Assembly (NCBI GenBank): GCA_958437495.1
Contig: CAUBOH010000028.1
Span: 1 to 18,473 of the forward strand
Reading direction: 5' to 3'
Source of the DNA: an uncultured Collinsella sp.
GTDB taxonomy: Bacteria; Actinomycetota; Coriobacteriia; Coriobacteriales; Coriobacteriaceae
DNA length: 18,473 nucleotides
Part shown: positions 1 to 7,274 of the stretch, piece after piece
How the letters are laid out: each line of letters starts with the position of its first letter
Position numbering within the stretch: the stretch's first letter is position 1
Notes under the pieces: model-generated
Told to the model about the DNA's origin: nothing
The model's input: the letters and a program-made list of their open reading frames with translations, nothing else
The model's database searches: none
Program-made: the position numbers and the translations under genes

Positions 1-5
1 TCTTG

Positions 6-55
6 TGCAATGGAGCCAGCGACCGGGCTCGAACCGGTGACCCCCGCTTTACGAG
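6..55. repeat. attL: left 50-bp direct repeat (3' part of tRNA-Thr)
   Basis: Fifty bases here match 17897-17946 exactly, and the match stops on both sides (g5 versus a17896; t56 versus a17947). Positions 11-55 are the 3' part of a minus-strand tRNA-Thr, from the encoded CCA end to the first base of the anticodon loop. The 5' part of the tRNA is absent here. This is the classic left junction of an element that integrates into the 3' half of a tRNA gene and restores the gene at the other end. Identity ending in the anticodon loop fits strand exchange there, which is common for tRNA-targeting tyrosine recombinases. Bases 1-5 are chromosome. Confidence 0.93.
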
Positions 56-208
56 TACGTGAATTCGGCATTTGACGAGATGAGGCCAATTTCACTGAAT
101 TTAAAAGAAGCGCAGGTAATAATAGGTAATTAGCAATTATCGAGCTAGCTATTAGAATCATATTTCCCACTCTTTTCACCTCTGACTAGACTTGAAAGAG
201 TGAAAAAC
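56..208. promoter_or_regulatory. Left-end non-coding region with putative arm-type and Xis sites
   Basis: No gene is seen between attL and the integrase. The stretch is AT-rich and repetitive. AGGTAAT occurs twice in direct orientation (114-120 and 124-130), ten bases apart, about one helical turn. A TTTTCACC motif lies at 173-180 and an inverted relative (GTGAAAA) at 200-206. Similar motifs sit at the opposite end of the element (17783-17827). Paired short repeats of this kind next to the core site are typical of integrase arm-binding and excisionase sites, but no binding can be shown from sequence alone. Confidence 0.4.
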
Positions 209-263
209 TTCAGTTAGGCTGTCGGGCGAAGCCTTTAAAGCTTCGACCGACAGCCTAACTGAA
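209..263. repeat. Long near-perfect hairpin in the integrase leader
   Basis: A 17-base left arm (209-225) is perfectly complementary to 247-263. After one mismatch (g226/a246) a further 6-bp stem follows (227-232 with 240-245) around a 7-base loop. The integrase start lies only 18 bases downstream, so the plus-strand transcript would carry this structure just before its ribosome-binding site. On the minus strand the stem is followed by a short T-rich run, so it could also act as a terminator for transcription leaving the element toward attL. It could be a leader attenuator, a terminator or a protein-binding palindrome. Confidence 0.6.
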
Positions 264-281
264 AAGCAGCGGGGGATACGA

Positions 282-1559
282 TTGCAGGGCACGATAAAAA
301 AGACCGCTCGAGGGACATCGGAATGCATCGATAAGACCAAGGGAATCTATCGGATTTACTTTTCTCTAGGAAAAGATCCAGAAACGGGACGGTACCGCCG
401 TAGTCCATCGCGTAGGGTTCATTGCAGAAGCAAGAACCCGAAAAACTGGCCGAGCGAAGTTACCAAGGCGCTGGAAGCCTATAGAGCTGAGCTCGAGGGT
501 GCTTCCAACCGGGACAATGGCCCCCTGGGTTTATCGGATTATGCAGACAGATTTCACGCAAATAGAGAGTCGACCATGGGGTCACCGCTTGCCTATGAGC
601 GCGAAGGTTTGGATATCCGTCACATACGCGAGCTGTTTGGCAATCCTGATCTGGATCGGCTTAAATCAGATGACGTTCGCACTGCGTATTCCAAGGCCAG
701 AAAAGAAGGTCGATTCAGCGAAAGTGAAATTCGTCGCATCCATATCAAGCTCAAACAAATTATGGAGGATGCTGTCGACAACGACCTAGTGGGCAAGAAT
801 CCTTGCAGGGGAGTGAAGCTACCCAAACAGAATGTCGAGGCTCGTAGGGCGCTGAGCGCCGATGAGGCGGCAAGGCTGCTTGCGGTTCTTTTGGGGGAGA
901 AGCCGTCTTCCTTTATCACGTGCACAATGCTTCTGCTTCTCTGTGGATTGAGGAAGGGGGAGGCCCTTGGTCTCTCATGGGAGGATTATGACCCCGAGGC
1001 CAAGACTCTGAGGATAGTAAAGCAATATACGAACGACAGGACGTTGAGGCCGCCCAAATCGAAGATGAGTAGGCGCAAGATTTCGATAGGGAATGAACTT
1101 GCCGATTATTTGGACAGGTGGAAAGTCATCCAGCGGAGTGAGTTCAACTCCTTTGCGGTGGGCCAGACTGGAGAAACACCCATTGTCCATTCCATTGGGG
1201 TCGTTGACGCCGCTAACGGCAAACGGGCTCTTGTGACCCGTATGGATGGACATAACTATTCAAGGGCGTTTAGGCTGTTTGCGGCGAAAAACGGATTCGG
1301 TTCCTTTGAGGGGAGCAGGGAAGTCGTTGGGAGTGACGGCGTCAAACGTACCCGCTATACGGGTTATAGCGGGCTGAAGCCTCATGAGCTTAGGCATACG
1401 CAGGCGACTCTGCTCGTTGGCGCTAATGCGGATATTAAGACGATTCAAGCGCGTTTGGGTCATGCCAGTCCATCGACGACGCTGTCTATCTATAGCCACT
1501 TTATTGAGGCAAACGATCAGAAGGCAGCATCAGTGCTGGATGATCTTCTAAAAAGTTAA
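282..1559 (+). CDS. int: Tyrosine recombinase (element integrase)
   Basis: Site-specific recombinase that would insert the element into, and excise it from, tRNA-Thr(CGU). The 425-residue length is usual for phage/ICE integrases. Residues about 1-75 form the N-terminal arm-binding region, 80-180 a SAM-like core-binding domain, and 190-425 the catalytic domain. Catalytic residues are visible: R224 in LRKGEA, a candidate Lys around K259-K261, H368 and R371 in HELRH, H394 in LGH, and the nucleophile Y404 in SIYSHF. The start is TTG, with a GGGGG ribosome-binding site ending about 6 bases upstream; no better in-frame start exists nearby. It sits about 230 bases inside attL, the expected position. 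A strong leader hairpin (209-263) and the weak start codon suggest low, controlled expression. Transcription ends at the hairpin at 1560-1594. Confidence 0.95.
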   Translation: MQGTIKKTARGTSECIDKTKGIYRIYFSLGKDPETGRYRRSPSRRVHCRSKNPKNWPSEVTKALEAYRAELEGASNRDNGPLGLSDYADRFHANRESTMGSPLAYEREGLDIRHIRELFGNPDLDRLKSDDVRTAYSKARKEGRFSESEIRRIHIKLKQIMEDAVDNDLVGKNPCRGVKLPKQNVEARRALSADEAARLLAVLLGEKPSSFITCTMLLLLCGLRKGEALGLSWEDYDPEAKTLRIVKQYTNDRTLRPPKSKMSRRKISIGNELADYLDRWKVIQRSEFNSFAVGQTGETPIVHSIGVVDAANGKRALVTRMDGHNYSRAFRLFAAKNGFGSFEGSREVVGSDGVKRTRYTGYSGLKPHELRHTQATLLVGANADIKTIQARLGHASPSTTLSIYSHFIEANDQKAASVLDDLLKS

Positions 1560-1594
1560 AAAACGATAGGACCCAATTGGGGCCCTATCGTTTT
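1560..1594. terminator. Bidirectional rho-independent terminator
   Basis: A-rich left arm and T-rich right arm pair over about 14 bp (1560-1574 with 1580-1594, one A/C mismatch, five-base loop). The plus strand ends in TTTT and the minus strand also reads into a T run, so it can stop transcription from both sides. It begins at the base after the integrase stop codon, and the stop codon of the convergent gene (1593-1595) overlaps the last bases of the stem. Confidence 0.85.
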
Positions 1595-2351
1595 AGCGGA
1601 TTCGATTGATTACGGCATTATACGGAGGTGTCATTTCGACCGACTGATAGTACGAAGCGTCGAGAAGGTTAAAGTAGCAAATAATCGGTGCGGCAAGATG
1701 TTCCTTCATGTTGAGGTACTTGCCGTTATCGTCTGCCACGAGTTTCACTTCATCTCGGCGGACGTCTTTCATTTGCGGCCATAATTCGGTCGCCTTCTCG
1801 AGCTTGTCGTTCTTGTCGTACTCGCCGTTATGGAAGAAGACGAAATGAGGAGCGCGGTATTTGGCTCCGCCGTGAATTTCGATGATGCTAACCTGGCTGC
1901 ATGCCTTTGCAGCGCTTTCGGGTTCCAGGAGGACCCAATCGGAGGGGAAGACGGCAAAATCGTCACCAAGAAGATCTACTCGTCTCATGCCCACGGCAAC
2001 CTCATCATCTTCGTACAGAGTGGATAGATGTTCGTGGAGTGCGGAAAATTGCTCCTGTTGAAGTCGCTTTGATGCGACGGCCATCTTCTCAGAACCGTCA
2101 TGTCGTAGACGGCTCAGCTCATCGTCAATCGAGGAGATGCCCTGGACGCAGGTCTTGTCTAGAGAGCGCGCAACCTCGGGATCAAGTCTCATGATGAGTT
2201 TGAAGACGAAATCGATTGCCTCGCCGGGGGTTCTAATAGAATCCGATTTCATGTTGCGAAGGGACTCGATTTCGTCAGCCGTTTGGAGCTGAACAGTTGT
2301 TCCGACTTTAACCTTTTTCATCTTCATGCCTGATACTGGGAGACGTGGCAT
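1593..2351 (-). CDS. Hypothetical protein convergent with the integrase
   Basis: A 252-residue protein I do not recognise. A strong ribosome-binding site (AGGAGG, about 5 bases before ATG) supports the start, and codon use is normal for the element. Residues about 12-55 (a short beta-like stretch, then TADEIESLR and GEAIDFVFKLIMRL) could form a ribbon-helix-helix-like DNA-binding fold. Residues about 75-112 are charged and helical, possibly coiled coil. The C-terminal half (about 120-252) is a mixed alpha/beta region rich in aromatics with no motif I can name. No signal peptide or membrane segment is seen. It faces the integrase across a shared terminator and is divergent from the replication/mobilization operon. 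It could be an element regulator or cargo; neither is proven. Confidence 0.75.
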   Translation of the reverse strand: MPRLPVSGMKMKKVKVGTTVQLQTADEIESLRNMKSDSIRTPGEAIDFVFKLIMRLDPEVARSLDKTCVQGISSIDDELSRLRHDGSEKMAVASKRLQQEQFSALHEHLSTLYEDDEVAVGMRRVDLLGDDFAVFPSDWVLLEPESAAKACSQVSIIEIHGGAKYRAPHFVFFHNGEYDKNDKLEKATELWPQMKDVRRDEVKLVADDNGKYLNMKEHLAAPIICYFNLLDASYYQSVEMTPPYNAVINRIR

Positions 2352-2606
2352 ATTTCCTCCTGTCGTTTTTCATGATGTTAACGCAGGTAAGAAGGTATGT
2401 CTATGTATGTTAGAAACTAAAGCGAAAAAAGATTGAAAAAAGATTGAAGACTAACAATTAAAAGCATTAAACTCATGTACAAGTAAACGCCTGACCAGCT
2501 TGACGTTTGGAGTATTAACTTGGTCACAATTTAAAAGCCGCCCGCCCTTCCCATCCAAGTTTGCAGACAAGAGGGGAGGGGCGAGCCAGCCAGAAAGGAT
2601 TCTACC
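2352..2606. promoter_or_regulatory. Divergent intergenic region with tandem repeat and inverted hexamers
   Basis: This 255-base AT-rich region separates the minus-strand unknown gene from the plus-strand mobilization operon, so it must hold both promoters. An 11-base unit, GAAAAAAGATT, is repeated perfectly in tandem (2424-2434 and 2435-2445). The pair is flanked by inverted hexamers TGTTAG (2408-2413) and CTAACA (2451-2456), an arrangement expected of an operator. TTGACG at 2500-2505 is a possible -35 for the rightward operon, but no convincing -10 follows at ideal spacing. Confidence 0.4.
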
Positions 2607-2864
2607 ATGCCGGTTGAATCGAATGAGCCGTACGCTGCCGTACAGGCTTCACCTGCGGATTCTTGCAGTCCCAGCTTGGGCCATGAGCGCCTTTTGGGTA
2701 TCGCGGAAGTGTGTAAGATAACCGGTCTCAGCCCGGTTACGGCGTCAAAGCTTATGAAGGAGAGCGGACGTGCCATCGCACTTCATCGCCGCATCTTCAT
2801 TCTCGAGTCGAGTTTCTTTTCTTACCTTCGTGAATTGGAGGTGAGCGAGCCGTGCAAGCTGTAG
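2607..2864 (+). CDS. Small helix-turn-helix DNA-binding protein (excisionase/MerR-like)
   Basis: 85 residues. Residues about 29-65 (LLGIAEVCKITGLSPVTASK and following) read as a winged helix-turn-helix of the HTH_17/excisionase kind: a helix, a turn at the GLSP motif, a recognition helix, then a basic wing with IALHRR. The start ATG follows AAAGGA by about 9 bases. Its end overlaps the GTG start of the next gene by 13 bases, so the two are cotranscribed and probably translationally coupled. Small proteins of this type serve as excisionases or as replication/partition regulators on mobile elements. Coupling to a DnaB-like ATPase suggests a role in element replication or its control, but Xis is a fair alternative. 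The first 28 residues look disordered. Confidence 0.75.
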   Translation: MPVESNEPYAAVQASPADSCSPSLGHERLLGIAEVCKITGLSPVTASKLMKESGRAIALHRRIFILESSFFSYLRELEVSEPCKL

Positions 2865-3718
2865 ATTCGATGAGCATCGGTCTTGATGAAACCGCACTTG
2901 ACATCTTGAGGAATAAGCCGCTCGGCCATATCGAACACCAAGGCCTAGATACGATTCTCGGCGGAATTCGTCAGTACTTGTGTATCGTGCCCGGAGGTCC
3001 CGGTGCCGGAAAGACTACCTTCATGCATCAGATCGCCGACGGTTGGGCTATCGGCGGACATCCGGTTGTGATCTTTGAAGGAGAGCTTACCCGCGCGAGC
3101 ATGTTGGCGAAAAGCTTGACACGTTTATCCGGCGGCGAGCTCACTTATAGCGATATGTACGGCGGTAATATGTCTCTTGAAAAACGCAAGCTTTTCGACA
3201 AGACACTCGATATCTATGCGGCCAGTATCGCCGAGCGTATGTTTATCCTATCTGGCGAAATAAAAAAAGAGAGCATGCATAAATGCATCGAAAGCGTCGC
3301 AGATAAATATGGCGAGCCTCCGCTCGTTATCGTCGATTATGCGCAGATAGTTGCGCTGCCTCAAGATCTGCGCACCGTAGATGAGCGGATTGGGCTCAAG
3401 CTCGTTGCATCCGAGCTGCGCCGCATAGTGGACGACACCCGTTGCCCGCTCTTTGCGATTTCTTCAATCAACCGCACTAACTATGACAAGCAGACAACCG
3501 GTCTCCAGGCGATTGGCGGTTGCAATATGTTCGAGTATTCTGCGGACATCGTAATGTCACTGTCGATTCAAGGCGATAAGCCCGATGAGCGAAATGACAA
3601 CATGATGCGTGAAAATCGGCCTGTTATTGCGTCGGTCACGAAGAATCGGTATGGCGCCTGCGGCCGCGTCGAGTTCGAGTTCGACGCTCCCGCTGCGCTG
3701 TTTCGCGAGAAAAGCTGA
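2852..3718 (+). CDS. DnaB-like RecA-fold ATPase/helicase (C-terminal domain only)
   Basis: 288 residues matching the RecA-type ATPase core of replicative helicase DnaB. Walker A is GGPGAGKTT (48-56). Then FEGELT (75-80) aligns with the DnaB SLEMS region, Walker B is LVIVDYAQI (158-166) and FAISSINR (201-208) matches the DnaB ALSQLNR motif. The DnaB N-terminal primase-interaction domain is absent, so this is a short element-encoded helicase or loader. It probably unwinds element DNA during replication of the excised circle or after transfer. The start is GTG with GGAGG 10 bases upstream, overlapping the HTH gene by 13 bases; an internal ATG at 2870 is an alternative. A small gene follows after two bases. 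Assignment to the DnaB/RecA fold is firm; the exact role is inferred. Confidence 0.88.
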   Translation: MQAVDSMSIGLDETALDILRNKPLGHIEHQGLDTILGGIRQYLCIVPGGPGAGKTTFMHQIADGWAIGGHPVVIFEGELTRASMLAKSLTRLSGGELTYSDMYGGNMSLEKRKLFDKTLDIYAASIAERMFILSGEIKKESMHKCIESVADKYGEPPLVIVDYAQIVALPQDLRTVDERIGLKLVASELRRIVDDTRCPLFAISSINRTNYDKQTTGLQAIGGCNMFEYSADIVMSLSIQGDKPDERNDNMMRENRPVIASVTKNRYGACGRVEFEFDAPAALFREKS

Positions 3719-3720
3719 TT

Positions 3721-3999
3721 ATGGAACCCGGGCCCTGCATCGGCGGGTACCGGGCGCCCAACCCATGCTTGTCGTCTGATGAGCTCGCTCGAGCCGAGAA
3801 CAGAGACCTTCCTTTACTCTCGGCCACGGAGCTCATTTGGGAGCGGAAACGCCTGCTCGATGCTCTTGATGTCTATAGAGAGCAATGGCGGCCATACCGT
3901 ATATACCTCGGAACATTGCCGGGAGTCCCCTTTGACGCCTGGGCGAGGGCGAGGATTGGGCGCATCGGTCAGATGCTTCAAGCAATGTCAACTAAATAA
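3721..3999 (+). CDS. Small hypothetical protein in the replication/mobilization operon
   Basis: 92 residues, not recognised. It starts two bases after the helicase stop codon, so it belongs to the same transcript. The ribosome-binding site is weak (a GAGAAAAG-like stretch), consistent with coupling to the upstream gene. Residues about 20-60 are helical with many charged residues (LSSDELARAENR, TELIWERKRLLDALDV). The C-terminal part has aromatic and basic residues. No membrane segment or known motif is seen. A GC-rich hairpin follows immediately (4003-4030) and separates it from MobC. Confidence 0.6.
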   Translation: MEPGPCIGGYRAPNPCLSSDELARAENRDLPLLSATELIWERKRLLDALDVYREQWRPYRIYLGTLPGVPFDAWARARIGRIGQMLQAMSTK

Positions 4000-4002
4000 A
4001 GG

Positions 4003-4030
4003 GGGCGGGGCCGCTGTGTCGGCCCCGCCC
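4003..4030 (+). promoter_or_regulatory. Perfect 11-bp GC hairpin upstream of mobC
   Basis: The arms 4003-4013 and 4020-4030 are perfectly complementary with a six-base loop. It sits 3 bases after the stop of the preceding gene and 7 bases before the mobC start. No T run follows, so it is not a standard rho-independent terminator. It could stabilise an mRNA 3' end after processing, limit ribosome access to mobC, or be a binding palindrome. Confidence 0.5.
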
Positions 4031-4037
4031 GGATTGG

Positions 4038-4382
4038 ATGGTTATGACTTCCATGAATACGCACATCAACGTGCGAATGAATGAGGTTCAGCGTAAGGCG
4101 ATCGAGGAGAAGGCGGCGACCATGAATATGCCGGCGTCTACCTTCATGCGTGACGCCGCCCTGCTCTGCGGCGAGAAGCCGGTCAGGGTCGCCGATACGG
4201 GGGAGCTTGCCGGCATCAGGACCGAGCTGAAGAAGATCGGCACGAATCTCAACCAGGCGGTCCGTGCCCTCAATACCTACGGCCCCGACCCGGTTGTCCT
4301 CAACAACCTCAACCGGGCGACTTCAATCGTTTCAACCGCGGTAGGCTGGGTCAACGACCTGCTTGCCCGTGCGAGAGAGTAG
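4038..4382 (+). CDS. mobC: MobC-family relaxosome accessory protein
   Basis: 114 residues with the MobC layout. An N-terminal ribbon-helix-helix (about 8-42: NTHINVRMNEVQRKAIEEKA, then MPASTFMRDAAL) would bind DNA. It is followed by the hallmark helix with ELKKIGTNLNQAVRALN (about 63-79). MobC binds at oriT, helps melt the nic region and extends strand separation for the relaxase. Three in-frame ATGs (4038, 4044, 4053) are possible starts; none has a strong ribosome-binding site, so the exact start is unsure. The stop codon directly abuts the GTG opening the coupling-protein frame, so translation is probably coupled. The order mobC, coupling protein, relaxase, oriT forms one mobilization module. 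Confidence 0.88.
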   Translation: MVMTSMNTHINVRMNEVQRKAIEEKAATMNMPASTFMRDAALLCGEKPVRVADTGELAGIRTELKKIGTNLNQAVRALNTYGPDPVVLNNLNRATSIVSTAVGWVNDLLARARE

Positions 4383-4391
4383 GTGGTTCAT

Positions 4392-6296
4392 GTGAAGGAG
4401 AAGCTGGTCATGGCGCTGGTTTTCGCGGCGCTGCTTACCGCGGGGTTTGCGCCTCTTGTCGCCATCCCCCTCGATTGCGTGGTCCTCGGACTTCCGATCG
4501 AGCTCAGCTCAATCGGATTCGCCCTGAGCGTGGATAGCATCATCTGGTGGTGGGCCAACGTGGCACCTCACTGCATCCCGGGCTGCCTTGCCTCGTTTGC
4601 CCTGTTCTTGTTGGTATTCATGCTCATGCAGCTATCGGCTTCCTCGAAGGAGCGGGCCGCCGATGGAGGCGTGCTCGGAGAGGCGCGGGTGAAATCGGGG
4701 CCTGAGACCATCCAAGGCTCGGAGATTTGGGATGGGCACGGACAGCCGAAAAACAGGGGATTCGTGTACGGTTTTGAGAAGACGTTGTTCGGCTCCAAGT
4801 ATCTGTTCGAGCCGAGGCGACATATGTTTCTCGACGGCTCAACGGGCGCTGGAAAATCCAGGGCACTTCTGATTCCGACAATCGATCTGCTGACGTATGG
4901 GGCGGATGACGGGGAATCAAGCCCGCAGACCATCATCGTGTCTGACGTGAAGAGTGAACTCATCGAGTTAACGGGCGACGAGCTGGAGCGCCGCGGATAC
5001 CGAGTGCTTCTGCTGGATGCTCAACATCCCGAAAGGAGCGACACGTTCAATCCCCTGGAGCTGGTCGATAGACTTGCGAACGGGGGAGATTTGTCGGAGG
5101 CGGAGCAGGCCGCGGACGCCGTCGCCCGTACGCTCGTCGTCGGGGAGAACGATGCGAAGGCGAACCACTGGACGGAATCCGCGCGATCGCTGCTCGCCGC
5201 GACGATCCTTCTGGTCGTACTGGACGAGGGCTGCCCACAGAGCTGCAAGCATCTTGCGACGGTCTATCACATCATATGCTCGGGGACGGAGGGGACCGGC
5301 GAAGACCCATGCGAGCCGCTGAAAGGCCTGTTCCGCTCCCTGCCACAGGAGCATCCGGCGCGCTCGCGTGCCTCGCAGTTCATCTCGAGTGGCGGTAACG
5401 AGCTGAGGAGCATCGTCTCCACGCTGAAGGTCAACCTGAGGATTTACGCTTCGGCGCCGATTGCCCGCATGACCTCAGGGGATGATATTGATCCGAGGAG
5501 AATCTTGAGCGAGAAGACCGCGCTGTTCCTCCATGTGATGGACGAGGGATCCCCCTACAACGCGATCGCGGCGGTCCTGTTCGAGCAGCTTTATGCCGCC
5601 GTATATTCCATCGCGGACGCAACTGGCGGAAAGCTGCCGAGGCCGGTGTCCATTCTCGGTGACGAATGGGGGAACCTGCCGAAGGTTGAGTGCCTGCCGA
5701 GCCTTCTAAGCCTTGGACGTTCGTATGACCTATTCTGGATGGGTGCGGTTCAGAATATCTCTCAATTGAACAAGTACGGCGAGCGTGACGGACGGAAGAA
5801 GATCCTGGCAAACTGCGGCGTCAAGGTCGCCATGAAGCTGGGCGAGGCCGAGGATCGCCAGTATTTCACCGAGCTGGCCGGGAAGACGACGCGCCACACC
5901 ATGGGAACCAGCTCGAGCAGGGGGCCCTCGGGCGGCACAGGGTCGACATCCTATAGCGAGCATGCCGACGACCTGATCCACACCTGGGAGTGGACGGAGA
6001 TGTCCCCCGACAAGGACGGCGTCATCGTGGTGAAGACCGCGGAGAACGGTGTGGGCAGGGAACATGCGGGGTGCTTCCGGGCTCCCGTCTGCGATTGCAC
6101 GCGGATGCCGACGAAAGGGCATTTCGATCTGGGCACGCGCGAGCATGAAACGGCCAAGAGAATGGAATACCAGGCCAGGCTGACATCAAGGCGAGCGGGT
6201 CGGGCGGACGGCGTCGATCTCTGGACTCCCGGATTCGAGGAAGAAGCCGCGAAGTCACCTGCCGCCGATGGATGGTCCGGCCTCTTCGTCGACTGA
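4392..6296 (+). CDS. VirD4/TraG-type type IV coupling protein
   Basis: Membrane ATPase that links the relaxosome to a type IV secretion channel. Numbering from the frame opening at 4383: hydrophobic segments at about 8-50 and 66-84, then the cytoplasmic ATPase with Walker A GSTGAGKS (152-159) and Walker B VSILGDEWGN (422-431, acidic D427/E428). LDAQHPERSDTFNPL (211-225) is typical of the TraG/VirD4 family. Length (about 630) is normal. Start choices are GTG 4383, GTG 4392 (AGGTGG 5 bases before) and ATG 4410 (AAGGAG 9 bases before); 4392 gives a basic MKEK head before the first membrane helix. The gene follows mobC without a gap and nearly touches the relaxase. No VirB4, VirB6 or pilus gene accompanies it. 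Confidence 0.92.
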   Translation: MKEKLVMALVFAALLTAGFAPLVAIPLDCVVLGLPIELSSIGFALSVDSIIWWWANVAPHCIPGCLASFALFLLVFMLMQLSASSKERAADGGVLGEARVKSGPETIQGSEIWDGHGQPKNRGFVYGFEKTLFGSKYLFEPRRHMFLDGSTGAGKSRALLIPTIDLLTYGADDGESSPQTIIVSDVKSELIELTGDELERRGYRVLLLDAQHPERSDTFNPLELVDRLANGGDLSEAEQAADAVARTLVVGENDAKANHWTESARSLLAATILLVVLDEGCPQSCKHLATVYHIICSGTEGTGEDPCEPLKGLFRSLPQEHPARSRASQFISSGGNELRSIVSTLKVNLRIYASAPIARMTSGDDIDPRRILSEKTALFLHVMDEGSPYNAIAAVLFEQLYAAVYSIADATGGKLPRPVSILGDEWGNLPKVECLPSLLSLGRSYDLFWMGAVQNISQLNKYGERDGRKKILANCGVKVAMKLGEAEDRQYFTELAGKTTRHTMGTSSSRGPSGGTGSTSYSEHADDLIHTWEWTEMSPDKDGVIVVKTAENGVGREHAGCFRAPVCDCTRMPTKGHFDLGTREHETAKRMEYQARLTSRRAGRADGVDLWTPGFEEEAAKSPAADGWSGLFVD

Positions 6297-6322
6297 CGGC
6301 GGCTTTTGAAGGGAGTTGGAAA

Positions 6323-7258
6323 ATGACCGCAATCAAGCAGACGAGCGTCATGAGCAGGGAGCACCTCCAAAACCTCAAGCGGTATTTCGATTGGGATAGG
6401 GAGAAAGTGCTGGAGCACGATACCCAGCACATCATCAATGAGGACCGCTGGTTCGAGGAGATGGACGCTACCCGGGAGGCGGCCGGGCACAACCGGCCCG
6501 GGAAACAGGGCGCAAGGTGCACGTACATGCAGCATCAGGTGATCGGCTTCAACCCGGACGAGTGCTCCTGCAACGGCGGGCCGATGACGCCCTCGCGTTG
6601 CATGGAGTACGCGAGGGACTACATCGCCAAGCGCTATCCCAACCAGGAGATCGTGATCGTGCTGCATGAGGAGAGGTGCAGGTCGGATGGATCGGCCCGA
6701 TTCGCCGCTCACCTCGCCATCAATAGGACGGACCTCGAGACGGGGCGGCGCCTGAACGACGGGCCGGCGAGGGCGGCGGCGAAATCCCGTGTGAGAACGG
6801 TGAAGGACCTTGACGCAGGGTACGGTCTGAAGCAACTCGAAAGGGGCCTCTCGAACTCAAAGGTGCACGCGCGCCAGCCCGGTCGCGAGGAGCGCGAGAT
6901 GGCAAAGAAGGGGCGATCCGACAAGTCCGAGAACGCAAGGGTCCGAGCGATTATCGCCCAGAGGGCGGAGGAGGTCGGGAGGCTCAAAAGCTGCCCCGAC
7001 CGCTTCGGGGAGTTTGCAAGGCGGTTGGAATCCGATGGGATTGAGGTCGCCCGCTCCAAGCGGGGGGCGCTGCAATACCGCTATCACTCGGAGTCCCTCG
7101 GCAAGACGAGGAAGATCAACGGCGCGAGGCTCGGCTACGCCGTCAACCGCTCGACCGGGCGGATCATGAGGTTCACGGCAAGGGGGATCGACCTCGCCAT
7201 GCGGGCCGCCTGGGAGCTTGCCCGCGAGAGCACAGATGACGGAAGAGGCCGGGACTGA
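6323..7258 (+). CDS. Relaxase/mobilization nuclease, MOBP-like with atypical histidine motif
   Basis: 311 residues from the ATG at 6323, which follows a GGGAG/GGA stretch; an upstream ATG at 6272 would overlap the coupling protein and lacks a better site. The relaxase nicks oriT and stays bound to the 5' end. QHQVIGFNPDE (70-80) and YARDYIAKRYPNQEIVIVLHEE (97-118) match the MOBP core (HQ-I-SF-P-E, then the strand ending at the first His). Candidate nucleophile is Y21 in the N-terminal LKRYFDW. The usual three-histidine HIHxH signature is altered: the aligned segment reads RFAAHLAIN (126-134), keeping only H130, with H115 and E116-E117 upstream. The C-terminal half is basic and helical. oriT lies just downstream. 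Family level is convincing; metal-binding chemistry is uncertain. Confidence 0.85.
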   Translation: MTAIKQTSVMSREHLQNLKRYFDWDREKVLEHDTQHIINEDRWFEEMDATREAAGHNRPGKQGARCTYMQHQVIGFNPDECSCNGGPMTPSRCMEYARDYIAKRYPNQEIVIVLHEERCRSDGSARFAAHLAINRTDLETGRRLNDGPARAAAKSRVRTVKDLDAGYGLKQLERGLSNSKVHARQPGREEREMAKKGRSDKSENARVRAIIAQRAEEVGRLKSCPDRFGEFARRLESDGIEVARSKRGALQYRYHSESLGKTRKINGARLGYAVNRSTGRIMRFTARGIDLAMRAAWELARESTDDGRGRD

Positions 7259-7274
7259 CTTCCATATCTGGGGT

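Noticed and set aside
2500..2721. Plus-strand frame of 73 codons overlapping the HTH gene start
   Set aside because: It overlaps the HTH gene in another frame, lacks a ribosome-binding site and has no recognisable features.
5951..6835. Minus-strand frame of 294 codons opposite the coupling-protein end and relaxase
   Set aside because: It is the antisense shadow of two well-supported genes and has a low-complexity translation.
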